This document shows positions 24,115 to 32,472 of a stretch of 36,962 nt of DNA, piece by piece. The DNA comes from Prevotella sp. UBA6429 (GTDB taxonomy: Bacteria > Bacteroidota > Bacteroidia > Bacteroidales > Bacteroidaceae): the NCBI GenBank assembly GCA_002437285.1, contig DJOV01000066.1:1-36962 (forward strand), given 5' to 3'. Made by a program: the position numbers and the translations under genes. Every line of letters starts with the position of its first letter. The first letter of the stretch is position 1. A model generated the notes under the pieces. It was not told where the DNA came from. It searched no databases and worked only from the letters and a program-made list of their open reading frames with translations.

Positions 24115-25548
24115 TTACATATCCTTCACCTGCTTGGCAACAGAATTCTCCGGATCAATCACCAGCAACTTCTCGGCAACCGCCTTGGCAGCAACCTTAT
24201 CCTGGAGCACGTTGAAGTCGTAAACGATGAGGTAAAGATATGCCTGCTTCAGCATGGCAATCTCACTGTTCTGCTTCTCAGCCTTAGCCTCAAGCGACTT
24301 GACAAGCGCCTCGTAATACGGTTTGGCAAGTCCAGCCTTGCTGTCGGGATCCAAGTTGGCGTTAATCTGTCCACGCATGTAGTTGCAATAGTTGGCATAA
24401 TTCGGATAAGCCTCCAACATGCGGCCGTAAACCTGGTCAGCGTTCTTGAAGGCCTCATCAGAACCAGCCTTGTCGTTAGCCTTCAATTTCTTGGAAGCAA
24501 TTTCTGTATAGAGCGAGCCAAGATTGTCCAGCTGATCCATGGTAGGCTTGTCAGAACCCGCCATGCTCTTCTCCAAGAAAGCGACAGCGTTGTCATAATC
24601 ACCCTTCTGCAGATAGACGTCAGACAGATTCTTGTTGATGATGCCCATCTGCTTATTGTTACCCTCATTGAGTTTCAAAGCCTTCTCATAAGCCTGAACA
24701 GCATCATCCCAACGCTTAGCCTGCTGCATCGCCGTACCATAGTAGGTGTAGTCCTCGGCAATGAAGTGTGCAGAGTCACTTGCATTGAAAAGTTTGTCAG
24801 CGTAAGCCAAGGCTTCGTCCGTCTTCTTCAGGTCAGTGTAGTCATAGAAGGCAATACGGTTCCAAGCAGCCTTGCGGGGATTAACCGTCAGACCAGCCTT
24901 ACAAACCTCAATACTCTTCTCACGCTGGCCCAGCAACCATGTAGCCGTGGCAAACTCAGTGATGTACTCAGGCTTCATCTTGGTCACATCAGCCACCTTG
25001 GCAAAGGCCTCAGCAGCCTTCTCATAGTTCTGCGCATTGTAGAAGATGTGGCCGATCAGCTGGTCCACAGGATAATCGGGACGCTGCTGACGCAAATCCT
25101 CAAGCACCTGAGCCGCACCCGCGGGATCCACGCCACGCTGCACCATGGCATACTTATAGTAGCCTTCGGGCTCCTTCGGATCGAAATACATGGCATTCTG
25201 GTAAGCCGTCGCGGCAGCACCGCCATTGTTCTGGCTGACAGCAATGTCACCCTTGAGCAACCATGCCTGCGCATACTTGCTATCGCGCGCCAACGCCTGG
25301 TCCGCAAAGACACGAGCGTTAGCCGTATCCTTCTCCTCCAGACAAGCCTTGCCAAGGGCCGTAAGCACCTCAGCATTTTTCTTATACTTCTTGGCAAAAT
25401 CCTTCACTTGATCCTTCAAGTTGGCAGGCTTACTCTTGATAACACTCACGGCTTGGTCAATGATGGCCTTGTTGTCATCTTGAGCCATCACAGGAGCAGC
25501 TGCACCAAACAGCAAAGCTCCCATCAGTACATATTTAAACGATTTCAT
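24115..25548 (-). CDS. Secreted tetratricopeptide-repeat protein
   Basis: The 477-residue protein has a signal peptide (cleavage after Val-Met-Ala-Gln, about residue 23). The rest is a helical solenoid with many TPR-like units, for example around AQAWLLKGDIAVSQNN, YYGTAMQQAKRWDDAVQAYEKAL and NLSDVYLQKGDYDNAVAFLEKS. It is periplasmic or outer-membrane associated. TPR arrays are protein-binding scaffolds, so it may organise partners of the upstream ExbB/ExbD/TonB complex (inference from position). It is the last gene of that operon, 111 bases after the PstS-like gene, and is followed by a strong terminator. Confidence 0.85.
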   Translation of the reverse strand: MKSFKYVLMGALLFGAAAPVMAQDDNKAIIDQAVSVIKSKPANLKDQVKDFAKKYKKNAEVLTALGKACLEEKDTANARVFADQALARDSKYAQAWLLKGDIAVSQNNGGAAATAYQNAMYFDPKEPEGYYKYAMVQRGVDPAGAAQVLEDLRQQRPDYPVDQLIGHIFYNAQNYEKAAEAFAKVADVTKMKPEYITEFATATWLLGQREKSIEVCKAGLTVNPRKAAWNRIAFYDYTDLKKTDEALAYADKLFNASDSAHFIAEDYTYYGTAMQQAKRWDDAVQAYEKALKLNEGNNKQMGIINKNLSDVYLQKGDYDNAVAFLEKSMAGSDKPTMDQLDNLGSLYTEIASKKLKANDKAGSDEAFKNADQVYGRMLEAYPNYANYCNYMRGQINANLDPDSKAGLAKPYYEALVKSLEAKAEKQNSEIAMLKQAYLYLIVYDFNVLQDKVAAKAVAEKLLVIDPENSVAKQVKDM

Positions 25549-25659
25549 AATTCTGATTTTTAATGGGGTTGTTGTTCGAAAATCAATTCATTCTCTTCCT
25601 TGCATGCAAAACTTATCATTTAACACTATGCAGACGAAGAATCGACCAAAAAGTTTAGA

Positions 25660-26619
25660 TTATTCACTTACATTAACATCACGCACATTGATATCACCCA
25701 AGACAGGGAGCAAGCCCGCCTTCATGACGATACGCTGCCCCTTAGGCCCCTCTATGAAATGAGCGAATCCCCAAGGAAGACCCTGGCGAGGATCATTGAG
25801 CAAAGCATAAATGGTGCGCACCAAGGGATACTCTCCATTGTAAATGTAGTACTGGTATGGCAACCTGCTGCTTGCAAGCGTAGCAGGGTGCACCTTACTG
25901 ACACGCATCACCCGGATGTTCTTCTTGAAAGTGAGGTTGGTCGAGTCATGCTGGTCATTGAGCCAATTGTTGCCAATGACACCTATGGCACCAGGATTCT
26001 CCTCAACATATTTGATCACCTCGGAGGTCTTGTTTACCGCAGCCACGTTGGGATTGGTAATGGGCTTACCACCGAGAATGGAATCTTCAACATAATGTAC
26101 GGTGCTCGACTTCGCATTGTCGAAGACCACCGTGATAATGCCATTGGAGGAACCATTGGAAATGTCTTTCCACCGCTTGGCAGTACCATTCATGACATTC
26201 TTGATATCCTGTACGGATATAACAGAATCCTTATTGGACGTATTGACGATAAACGCCAACGCATCATAAGCCACCTTAATGGCAATGGGCCTGAAATTAC
26301 GCGCCTGCAAATTTTTGAGTTCCGAATCCTTGAAGTTGCGGGCAGCGAAAGCCAACCACGACTTACCATCCAGCAACTTGTTGATGGCATCAGACTCATT
26401 GGTGTAAACCGGCGTAACCTTGGCCTGGGGATAATCAAACTGGAAGACGTTGCGTTCTTCCTCGATAATGGGACTAAAACTTTCATCAGAGACGAAAGAA
26501 ATCGCCCCTGATGAATAAGTGTCTGTTCGTCCGTCCTTGCCCTTCTTGTTACCAGAACAAGAAGCGCAAAGACCGGCGAAAAACGTTAATCCTACTAAAA
26601 TGTAAGATATGGACTTCAT
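25660..26619 (-). CDS. PstS-like substrate-binding lipoprotein
   Basis: The 319-residue protein has a signal peptide ending in Cys-Ala-Ser-Cys (lipidated Cys21). The fold is that of the PBP-like/PstS family: an N-terminal GAISFVSDESFSPIIEEE, later FAARNFKDSELKNL, KVAYDALAFIVN and the second lobe with YQYYIYNGEYPLVRTIY near residues 270-285. PstS proteins usually bind phosphate for an ABC importer, but no ABC permease or ATPase is near. The gene lies between tonB and the TPR gene instead, an arrangement I recall as conserved in Bacteroidetes. The ligand is not established. The ATG at 26619 is preferred over one three codons upstream because it starts directly with Met-Lys. Confidence 0.82.
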   Translation of the reverse strand: MKSISYILVGLTFFAGLCASCSGNKKGKDGRTDTYSSGAISFVSDESFSPIIEEERNVFQFDYPQAKVTPVYTNESDAINKLLDGKSWLAFAARNFKDSELKNLQARNFRPIAIKVAYDALAFIVNTSNKDSVISVQDIKNVMNGTAKRWKDISNGSSNGIITVVFDNAKSSTVHYVEDSILGGKPITNPNVAAVNKTSEVIKYVEENPGAIGVIGNNWLNDQHDSTNLTFKKNIRVMRVSKVHPATLASSRLPYQYYIYNGEYPLVRTIYALLNDPRQGLPWGFAHFIEGPKGQRIVMKAGLLPVLGDINVRDVNVSE

Positions 26620-26632
26620 TATATACAAATGA

Positions 26633-27481
26633 TTAGTTACTGAGCTTGAACGTCACAGGAAGTCTGAAACGCGAGCGAACGGTGTTGCCGTTCTGCTTGC
26701 CAGGAATCCAGTGAGGCATGCCTCTCACGACACGCATAGCCTCGCGGTCGAGAGACGGGTCAACGCCACGCTCCACCTTCAGGTCAGTGATGGAACCATC
26801 ACGCTCGACCACGAAGGAGACCGTAACACGGCCCTGCACACCATTCTCCTGAGCGACAGCAGGATACTTCAGGTTATCGTTGAGGTATCTGAACAATGCG
26901 GCATCACCTCCAGGGAAGGATGCTTGCTGCTCCACAACCTCAAAGACCTTATTCTCCACTTCAGGCTTCGGAGCTGCCACAGGCTCGTCAGCGACACGCT
27001 GGGTCACCTTCAGCACCTCACCCGTCTCACTGTTACCCTTCACGTCCAAGGCACCGATAGCAGTGTTGGTCTGCATCAACTCTTCCTGCGTCTTCATCTC
27101 ATCCTCAGGCTTCACCTCGTCATCCTTCTTGATGACAGGCGCCGTGAACTTGATAGAAGACTTGACCTCCTTGACCACCTCCTGCTTCTTCTCAGGCATT
27201 TGGATTTCCTTACGCTTCACCTCAGCCTTCTTCTCAGGCTGCTTGATAGCGGAGATCTCCGTCACCTGTTCGTTCTTTTGGTGAGTCAGTTGGTACTCGT
27301 CGTATGCAGTCTTGGCGACATAAGCTCCGATAAGAATCAGCGCTATGATCGCAATGATGACGATTGAATAGATGTTTCTCTTCGGAGTCTGGCGACGGAG
27401 CTTATAAGCGCCGTACTCCTTGTTGCGTCCTTCGAAGACAAGATCGGTCCAACCGTTCGTTGTTAAATCAATGTTTGCCAT
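26633..27481 (-). CDS. tonB: TonB energy transducer
   Basis: The 282-residue protein has a cytoplasmic start containing KEYGAYKLRRQTPKRN, one membrane helix (about 36-58), a Lys/Glu-rich periplasmic linker (about 70-150) and a C-terminal TonB domain (about 190-282) with ASFPGGDAALFRYLND, GRVTVSFVVERDGS and GMPHWIPGKQNG. It transmits proton-motive force from ExbB/ExbD to outer-membrane receptors. The first residues are of the form usual for Bacteroidetes TonB, where the gene follows exbD. It lies 33 bases after the second exbD and 13 before the PstS-like gene. Confidence 0.93.
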   Translation of the reverse strand: MANIDLTTNGWTDLVFEGRNKEYGAYKLRRQTPKRNIYSIVIIAIIALILIGAYVAKTAYDEYQLTHQKNEQVTEISAIKQPEKKAEVKRKEIQMPEKKQEVVKEVKSSIKFTAPVIKKDDEVKPEDEMKTQEELMQTNTAIGALDVKGNSETGEVLKVTQRVADEPVAAPKPEVENKVFEVVEQQASFPGGDAALFRYLNDNLKYPAVAQENGVQGRVTVSFVVERDGSITDLKVERGVDPSLDREAMRVVRGMPHWIPGKQNGNTVRSRFRLPVTFKLSN

Positions 27482-27514
27482 TTTCTTAAACTATTAATGA
27501 TTTAGACCTTCAAG

Positions 27515-28171
27515 TTACTCCTTGACGTTGTTCTTCTTGAGAAGAGCCTCGTCTTGCGGATTCATCTTATCAATCACATACTTACCAATGCTGCAAATCT
27601 GCATCTCGTCGAGAGCGTCAACCAGGTTCTTGTAGGTGGAATTGTCCGTAGCCTTGATGATGACGGTCATGGTCTGGATCTTCTTACCATCAATTATACC
27701 AGCCTTGATCTTGGCCAATTCTGAATTGTAGGTAGAGTCTTCCATCTTCTTTCCTTCACTCTCAAGCTTGGCGCGCTTGTCCTCGAGGGCCTTTCTGGCC
27801 TTCATGACATCCTGCACGGGCGCTGTTCCATCCTCAGTGACGTGGTTGATGAGGACCTGACGGATACCCTTGCTACCCCAAGTGGTCTTCTTCAGACAGT
27901 CGGGTTGCTCGGGTTTGATCAGTCCTGCCACATAATAGATCTGGTCATTCGCGCAGCAGTAAATCGTAATGGTGTACGACTCCTTGGTCACGGTCTTGTC
28001 CTGATCCTGCAAGTTCTTATCATTACTTGGCATACTCAATTCCATAGTCTGCGGCTTAGCCAAAGACGTACAGAGCATGAAGAACGTGATAAGAAGCATC
28101 ATCATGTCCACCATAGGCGTGAAGTCCACGCGGACATTCATCTTCTTCTGTTTGCTTTTTCCTACTCCCAT
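27515..28171 (-). CDS. exbD: ExbD-type biopolymer transport protein, second copy
   Basis: The 218-residue protein has one N-terminal membrane helix with the essential proton-path Asp in FTPMVDMMMLLITFFML (Asp22), followed by a periplasmic domain. Compared with classical ExbD (about 140 residues) it carries an insertion, about residues 120-160, rich in Lys and Glu. It forms the stator with ExbB and the first ExbD. Its ATG follows the stop of the first exbD without any gap (TAA then ATG), so translation is coupled. Confidence 0.92.
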   Translation of the reverse strand: MGVGKSKQKKMNVRVDFTPMVDMMMLLITFFMLCTSLAKPQTMELSMPSNDKNLQDQDKTVTKESYTITIYCCANDQIYYVAGLIKPEQPDCLKKTTWGSKGIRQVLINHVTEDGTAPVQDVMKARKALEDKRAKLESEGKKMEDSTYNSELAKIKAGIIDGKKIQTMTVIIKATDNSTYKNLVDALDEMQICSIGKYVIDKMNPQDEALLKKNNVKE

Positions 28172-28801
28172 TTATTCGTCCTCCGCTTTCTTATATTGAG
28201 TAATCAAGTAGTAACGGTTCTCATTCATGTCCTGGAGCTCCGACATAATCTTCTTGACAGTCTTGTAAGGCGTCTTGATGTCAGCCTTGATGGCGATCTT
28301 GGCATCGGGATTGGCCTGGTGTGCGGCCTTCACCCAAAGCTGGAACTCGCTCATTGCAGCCTCACCCTCCTTGCCAGGGACAGAGTCGGTAGGAATACCG
28401 TACTTCTTGATAGCCTCTGGCATATCGGTCTTGCTCAGGTTCAAATAGCCCTGAAGACTGCTCATCGGAACACCCCACATGGGGTCGTCAAGGAACTTGG
28501 AGCGCTGCGCTGCGGTGAGCGTGATACCAAACTGGTTGGTAACATCGTCGAGAGCAGTCTGCACATCCGTCACCTTGTCCATGCTCATGAATATCTTGCC
28601 GTCATTGCCGACAAGGATATTCAGGACATTCTTGTCTGGAACCTTGATCTCCGACACAGATCCCGGCGTTTCGACTTTCACTGGCTCTGTCTTCGTGAAG
28701 GTAGAAGTCAACATGAAGAACGTCAGCAAAAGCACCATCACGTCGGACATAGGTGTCATATCAATCCAGACGTCGGCTTTCCTAATTTTTACTTTACCCA
28801 T
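28172..28801 (-). CDS. exbD: ExbD-type biopolymer transport protein, first copy
   Basis: The 209-residue protein has the ExbD helix with Asp20 in MTPMSDVMVLLLTFFML and a periplasmic domain containing PDKNVLNILVGNDGKIF near residues 55-70 and a terminal AIKADIKTPYKTVKKIMSEL segment. It is longer than the proteobacterial protein through an insertion at about 80-150. Two different exbD genes behind one exbB are typical of Bacteroidetes; the pair may form a mixed stator (inference). The gene is 30 bases downstream of exbB and is directly followed by the second copy. Confidence 0.92.
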   Translation of the reverse strand: MGKVKIRKADVWIDMTPMSDVMVLLLTFFMLTSTFTKTEPVKVETPGSVSEIKVPDKNVLNILVGNDGKIFMSMDKVTDVQTALDDVTNQFGITLTAAQRSKFLDDPMWGVPMSSLQGYLNLSKTDMPEAIKKYGIPTDSVPGKEGEAAMSEFQLWVKAAHQANPDAKIAIKADIKTPYKTVKKIMSELQDMNENRYYLITQYKKAEDE

Positions 28802-28831
28802 AGCGATAAATTTTTAAAGGGTTAGCAAAAA

Positions 28832-29677
28832 TTAAGCCTCGTCTGCGTGATTGGCTTCGTATGTCTGTGCGATTGAATAACCTACCTCGTCAAGTGCGTA
28901 TGTGAGCTTATCGATCTTGTTGGTGAAGAAGTTATAGGTGATAACAGCGCACCAAGAAGTAGCGATACCGAAAGCAGTGTTGATCAGAGCCTCAGAAATA
29001 CCTGTAGACAGAGCGAGAGAGTCGCCACCGCCACCAGCAGCCAGAGCCTGGAACGAACGAATCATACCCGTCACAGTACCGAGCAGACCGGTAAGAGTAC
29101 CGAGGGTGACGATGGTAGCGACGATGGGGAGGTTCATCTGCAGGGTAGGCATCTCGAGCTGAGTGGCCTCCTCGTGAGCCTGCTGGATCTTAGCGACCTT
29201 CTGGCTCTTCTTCAGGGAAGCGTTGGCACCGCTTTCCATATCCTTGTAGGCACGGAGAGAAGCGAGCACGACATTGGCGACAGAACCCTTCATCTTGTTG
29301 CAGAGATCCTCAGCCTTGGCGAAGTCGTTGGCCTTCAGGGCAGCCTTGACGTTCAGCACGAACTTGGTGAGGGGCTGCTTGCCGAAAGCGGTCTTCAGAG
29401 CCAAGTAGCGCTCCACGGCGAGGCAGAGCACGGTGAGCAGCAATGTGTGGATGATAGGCACCACATAACCACCCTTGAAGATAGTACCCAACATGTTGAC
29501 AGGGGCGTTAGCGTTGTCACCGCCCTGGAAGTTAGCGCCGTCACCCAACACGAAGTTGAAAATGCAGATAGCGGCGACGAAGCAGACGACGATGATCCAG
29601 AATGCGCCTCTGATTCCTGTGAAGCCCTCAGACTTCTTTGCAGCCTTGGGGGCTGCGGCTTTTTGTGTAGTTGCCAT
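28832..29677 (-). CDS. exbB: ExbB/TolQ-type proton channel protein
   Basis: The 281-residue protein has an N-terminal Ala/Lys-rich cytoplasmic start, a first membrane helix (about 28-50), a second (about 74-95) with the following cytoplasmic domain, and the two conserved C-terminal helices around LPIVATIVTLGTLTGLLGTVTGM and INTAFGIATSWCAVITYNFF. The LLGTVTGMI segment is the family signature. It forms the pentameric motor of the TonB system in the inner membrane. It is the first gene of the exbB-exbD-exbD-tonB-pstS-like-TPR operon, with a promoter at 29803-29810 and a hairpin in its leader. Confidence 0.94.
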   Translation of the reverse strand: MATTQKAAAPKAAKKSEGFTGIRGAFWIIVVCFVAAICIFNFVLGDGANFQGGDNANAPVNMLGTIFKGGYVVPIIHTLLLTVLCLAVERYLALKTAFGKQPLTKFVLNVKAALKANDFAKAEDLCNKMKGSVANVVLASLRAYKDMESGANASLKKSQKVAKIQQAHEEATQLEMPTLQMNLPIVATIVTLGTLTGLLGTVTGMIRSFQALAAGGGGDSLALSTGISEALINTAFGIATSWCAVITYNFFTNKIDKLTYALDEVGYSIAQTYEANHADEA

Positions 29678-29749
29678 AATTTAAAATTTAATTTTGATTA
29701 TTGATAAATTTAAGTTGTATCCAGTATCTTAGGTTTGTCCTCTCACTCG

Positions 29750-29792
29750 AAAACCTTGCCATGCAATGCAGCCTCAGCTGCCCACGGCAAGG
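29750..29792 (-). promoter_or_regulatory. Nested hairpin in the exbB leader
   Basis: Outer arms 29754-29760 and 29786-29792 form a perfect 7-bp stem (CCTTGCC/GGCAAGG). Inside, 29768-29772 and 29777-29781 form a second 5-bp stem with a 4-base loop. On the minus strand the hairpin is followed by four T residues. It lies between the exbB promoter and start codon, so it could be an attenuator, or a leaky terminator for aspC read-through. Confidence 0.45.
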
Positions 29793-29802
29793 AATTCTTT
29801 CG

Positions 29803-29810
29803 CAAAGATA
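29803..29810 (-). promoter_or_regulatory. Bacteroidetes -7 promoter element (TATCTTTG)
   Basis: Perfect TAnnTTTG on the minus strand, giving the exbB operon a leader of about 120 bases. It lies 49 bases beyond the aspC stop, so the operon can be expressed separately from aspC. Confidence 0.65.
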
Positions 29811-29858
29811 ACAATTAAAAGGTGACTTTGTGCGGATTTACTAACTTTTAACAAATTT

Positions 29859-31052
29859 TTATTTCAAACGCGAAGTGACCTCCTTGATGCGGCGCAGCGC
29901 CTCACGGATATTTTCGTCGCTTGTGGCATAGCTCATGCGGAAGCAATCGGGATCACCGAAAGCGTCTCCGCCCACCGTGGCCACATGGCCTTTCTCCAAG
30001 AGGTACATGGCGAAGTCAGTGGAGTTGTTGACGGTCGTCTCACCGTCACTCTTGCCGAAGAAGCTGCTGCACTTGGGGAAGAGGTAGAAGGCGCCCTGTG
30101 GCACGTTGACCTCCAGCCCGGGGATATCCTTGGCCAGTTCGACGATGAGGTTGCGGCGGCGCTCAAAAGCCTTGCGCATGTTCTCCACACATTCTTGGCT
30201 TGACACGTAAGCTGCCTCTGCGGCCTTCTGGCTGACATCACATGTGCCGCTGGTATATTGTCCCTGCAGCTTGTTGATGCCCTTGACGATCCAAGCCGGC
30301 GCGGCCACCCAGCCCAGGCGCCAGCCCGTCATGGCGTAGGCCTTGCTGACACCGTTGCAGATGATGGTGCGTTCCTTCATGCCCGGATAGTTGGCGATGC
30401 TTGCCGTCTTTCCCACATAGTTGATGTGCTCGTAGATCTCATCCGACAGGACGAAGACATCGTCATGCTTCAGGATGACCTGGGCCAAGGCATTGAGCTC
30501 CTCCTGGGAATAGACGCTACCCGTAGGGTTGCTGGGTGAGCAGAGGATGAGCATCTTCGTCTTCGGCGTAATGGCAGCCTCCAGCTGGTCAGCAGTCATC
30601 TTGAAATCCTGTTCGAATCCGGCACGCACGATGACAGGTGTGCCGCCAGCCAACTTGGTCATCTGCGGATAGCTGACCCAGTAAGGTGCCGGAATGATGA
30701 CCTCATCGCCAGGATTGACCAGTGCCAGGATGGTGTTGCAGACACCCTGCTTGCCGCCCGTTCCGACAATCACCTCACCGGTGGTGTAGTCGAGATGGTT
30801 CTCCTTCTTCAGTTTCTCCACGATGGCCTCGCGCAAGTCCATGTAGCCAGGAACGGGCGAATACTTGGAGAAGTTGTCGTCAATAGCCTTTTTGCCAGCC
30901 TCCTTGATGTGCTCGGGCGTGTTGAAATCGGGCTCACCGACGCTCATGTTGATCACGTCGATGCCCTGTGCCTTCATCTCGTTACTCTTCTGCGACATCG
31001 CCAACGTGGCCGATGGTGCCAGGCGGTTCAGCCGATCTGATAATTGTGCCAT
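29859..31052 (-). CDS. aspC: Pyridoxal-phosphate aminotransferase, aspartate aminotransferase type
   Basis: The 397-residue class I aminotransferase belongs to the prokaryote-type (I-gamma) aspartate aminotransferases. Landmarks are INMSVGEPDFNTPEHI, the GGKQG cofactor phosphate loop, CSPSNPTGSVYSQEEL with the conserved Asn, SDEIYEHINY with the Asp and Tyr that contact the PLP ring, NGVSKAYAMTGWRLG with the Schiff-base Lys, and a C-terminal FRMSYATSDENI with the substrate Arg. It transfers amino groups between aspartate or other amino acids and 2-oxoglutarate; exact substrate range cannot be fixed from sequence. It is monocistronic by its own promoter at 31089-31096. Confidence 0.92.
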   Translation of the reverse strand: MAQLSDRLNRLAPSATLAMSQKSNEMKAQGIDVINMSVGEPDFNTPEHIKEAGKKAIDDNFSKYSPVPGYMDLREAIVEKLKKENHLDYTTGEVIVGTGGKQGVCNTILALVNPGDEVIIPAPYWVSYPQMTKLAGGTPVIVRAGFEQDFKMTADQLEAAITPKTKMLILCSPSNPTGSVYSQEELNALAQVILKHDDVFVLSDEIYEHINYVGKTASIANYPGMKERTIICNGVSKAYAMTGWRLGWVAAPAWIVKGINKLQGQYTSGTCDVSQKAAEAAYVSSQECVENMRKAFERRRNLIVELAKDIPGLEVNVPQGAFYLFPKCSSFFGKSDGETTVNNSTDFAMYLLEKGHVATVGGDAFGDPDCFRMSYATSDENIREALRRIKEVTSRLK

Positions 31053-31088
31053 AATAACCGATTAATATTTGTCAATACACCTTTTGTG

Positions 31089-31096
31089 CAAAAGTA
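31089..31096 (-). promoter_or_regulatory. Bacteroidetes -7 promoter element (TACTTTTG)
   Basis: Perfect TAnnTTTG on the minus strand, about 37 bases before the aspC start codon. Confidence 0.6.
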
Positions 31097-31185
31097 GCAT
31101 TTTATTCATAGATACGGAAATAATCTTTCATGATTTTACGATACTTTTTCACAATGTATTCATTCTGTAACCTTGCAACTGCCGT

Positions 31186-32391
31186 TTACAGGTGCAGCGT
31201 GTGCCCCATCCTGTCTCTCTTGGTCCGGAGGTACTTCACGTCATACCTGTTGGCCTCCACCTCTATGGGCACGTTCTCCACGATCTCGAGCCCGTAAGCC
31301 TCCAGCCCCACTCGCTTGGTGGGATTGTTGGTCATGAGGCGCATCTTGTGCACCCCCAGGTGACGCAGCATCTGCGCACCGCAACCATAGTCGCGCTCAT
31401 CGGGCTTGAAGCCCAGGTGCACGTTGGCGTCGACGGTGTCGAGTCCTTGCTCCTGCAACTTGTAGGCGGCAATCTTGTTCATCAGTCCGATGCCGCGTCC
31501 CTCCTGTTGCATGTAGATGAGCACGCCCTTACCCTCTTTCTCAATCATCTGCATGGCCTTGTGCAACTGTTCGCCACAGTCGCAGCGCTGGCTGCCGAGG
31601 ATGTCGCCCGTGGCACATGAAGAGTGCACACGCACGAGGATTGGCTCGTTCTCGGTCCATGTACCCTTGATGAGGGCCATGTGCTCCAGTCCGTTGCTCT
31701 GCCGGAAGGGTATGAGGTGGAAATGACCGTAGACCGTGGGGAGGTCCACCTCGTCGCCCACCTCGATGCTGGTCTCCTTCTTCAGCCGATAAGCGATAAG
31801 GTCCTTGATGGTGATGATGCGCAAGCCCCATTCCTTGGCCTTTTCTTTCAGTTGCGGCATGCGTGCCATCGATCCGTCATCGTTCATGATCTCCATGAGC
31901 GCTCCGGCAGGATAGAGGCCGGCCAGTTTGCAGAGGTCAACGGCGGCCTCGGTGTGTCCCGAACGGCGCAACACGCCATTGTCTTGGGCGTAGAGAGGAT
32001 TGATGTGTCCGGGCCGGCCGAAGGTCTGCGGCGTGGAAGCCGGGTCGGCAAGTGCGCGGATGGTCGCTGCCCGGTCGTGGGCCGACACACCCGTGGTGCA
32101 TCCCTCCAACTTGTCGACGGTGATGGTGAAAGGTGTGCCCAGCATCGATGTGTTGTCCGCCACCTGATGGGGCAAGTCAAGCTCTTCGGCTCGTGACAGC
32201 GTGATGGGGGCGCAGAGCACGCCACGCGCGTTCTTGAGCATGAAGTTGACATCTTCAGGGGTGATCTTTTCGGCCGCAATGATCAGGTCGCCCTCGTTCT
32301 CGCGGTCTTCGTCATCGACAACGATGACAAATTTCCCCTCTCGGAAATCCTTGATTGCCTCCTCAATATTGTTAAGCTGAATGTCTGCCAT
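31186..32391 (-). CDS. ribBA: Bifunctional DHBP synthase / GTP cyclohydrolase II
   Basis: The 401-residue fusion supplies both precursors of riboflavin. The N-terminal half (1-205) is 3,4-dihydroxy-2-butanone 4-phosphate synthase, with DDEDRENEGDLIIAAE, the GVSAHDRAATIRALAD segment and GHTEAAVDLC. The C-terminal half (206-401) is GTP cyclohydrolase II, with zinc ligands Cys259, Cys270 and Cys272 in SSCATGDILGSQRCDCG and the catalytic MQQEGRGIGL. Both active sites are complete. The gene lies 81 bases after the LptF/LptG-type gene on the same strand; that gap has no TAnnTTTG and no room for an FMN riboswitch, so co-transcription is likely. Confidence 0.96.
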   Translation of the reverse strand: MADIQLNNIEEAIKDFREGKFVIVVDDEDRENEGDLIIAAEKITPEDVNFMLKNARGVLCAPITLSRAEELDLPHQVADNTSMLGTPFTITVDKLEGCTTGVSAHDRAATIRALADPASTPQTFGRPGHINPLYAQDNGVLRRSGHTEAAVDLCKLAGLYPAGALMEIMNDDGSMARMPQLKEKAKEWGLRIITIKDLIAYRLKKETSIEVGDEVDLPTVYGHFHLIPFRQSNGLEHMALIKGTWTENEPILVRVHSSCATGDILGSQRCDCGEQLHKAMQMIEKEGKGVLIYMQQEGRGIGLMNKIAAYKLQEQGLDTVDANVHLGFKPDERDYGCGAQMLRHLGVHKMRLMTNNPTKRVGLEAYGLEIVENVPIEVEANRYDVKYLRTKRDRMGHTLHL

Positions 32392-32472
32392 ATTCTAAAA
32401 CCTTTTGTTTCTCGCTTATTGATGGTTCGCTCGTGGGCACGTTGTGCGCCCGCCGATTTTCACCTTATATTA

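Noticed and set aside
24091..25563. A 490-codon open frame antisense to the TPR gene
   Set aside because: It mirrors the TPR gene, has a Leu/Ile/Val/Arg-rich composition typical of a reverse-complement shadow, no domain that I recognise, and no promoter. The TPR frame has a signal peptide and clear repeats.
25660..26619. Phosphate ABC importer locus
   Set aside because: Only a PstS-like protein is present; no pstC, pstA, pstB or phoU is near, and the gene sits in a TonB operon.
32392..32472. FMN riboswitch before ribBA
   Set aside because: The gap is 81 bases and shows none of the conserved junction sequence expected of an RFN element.
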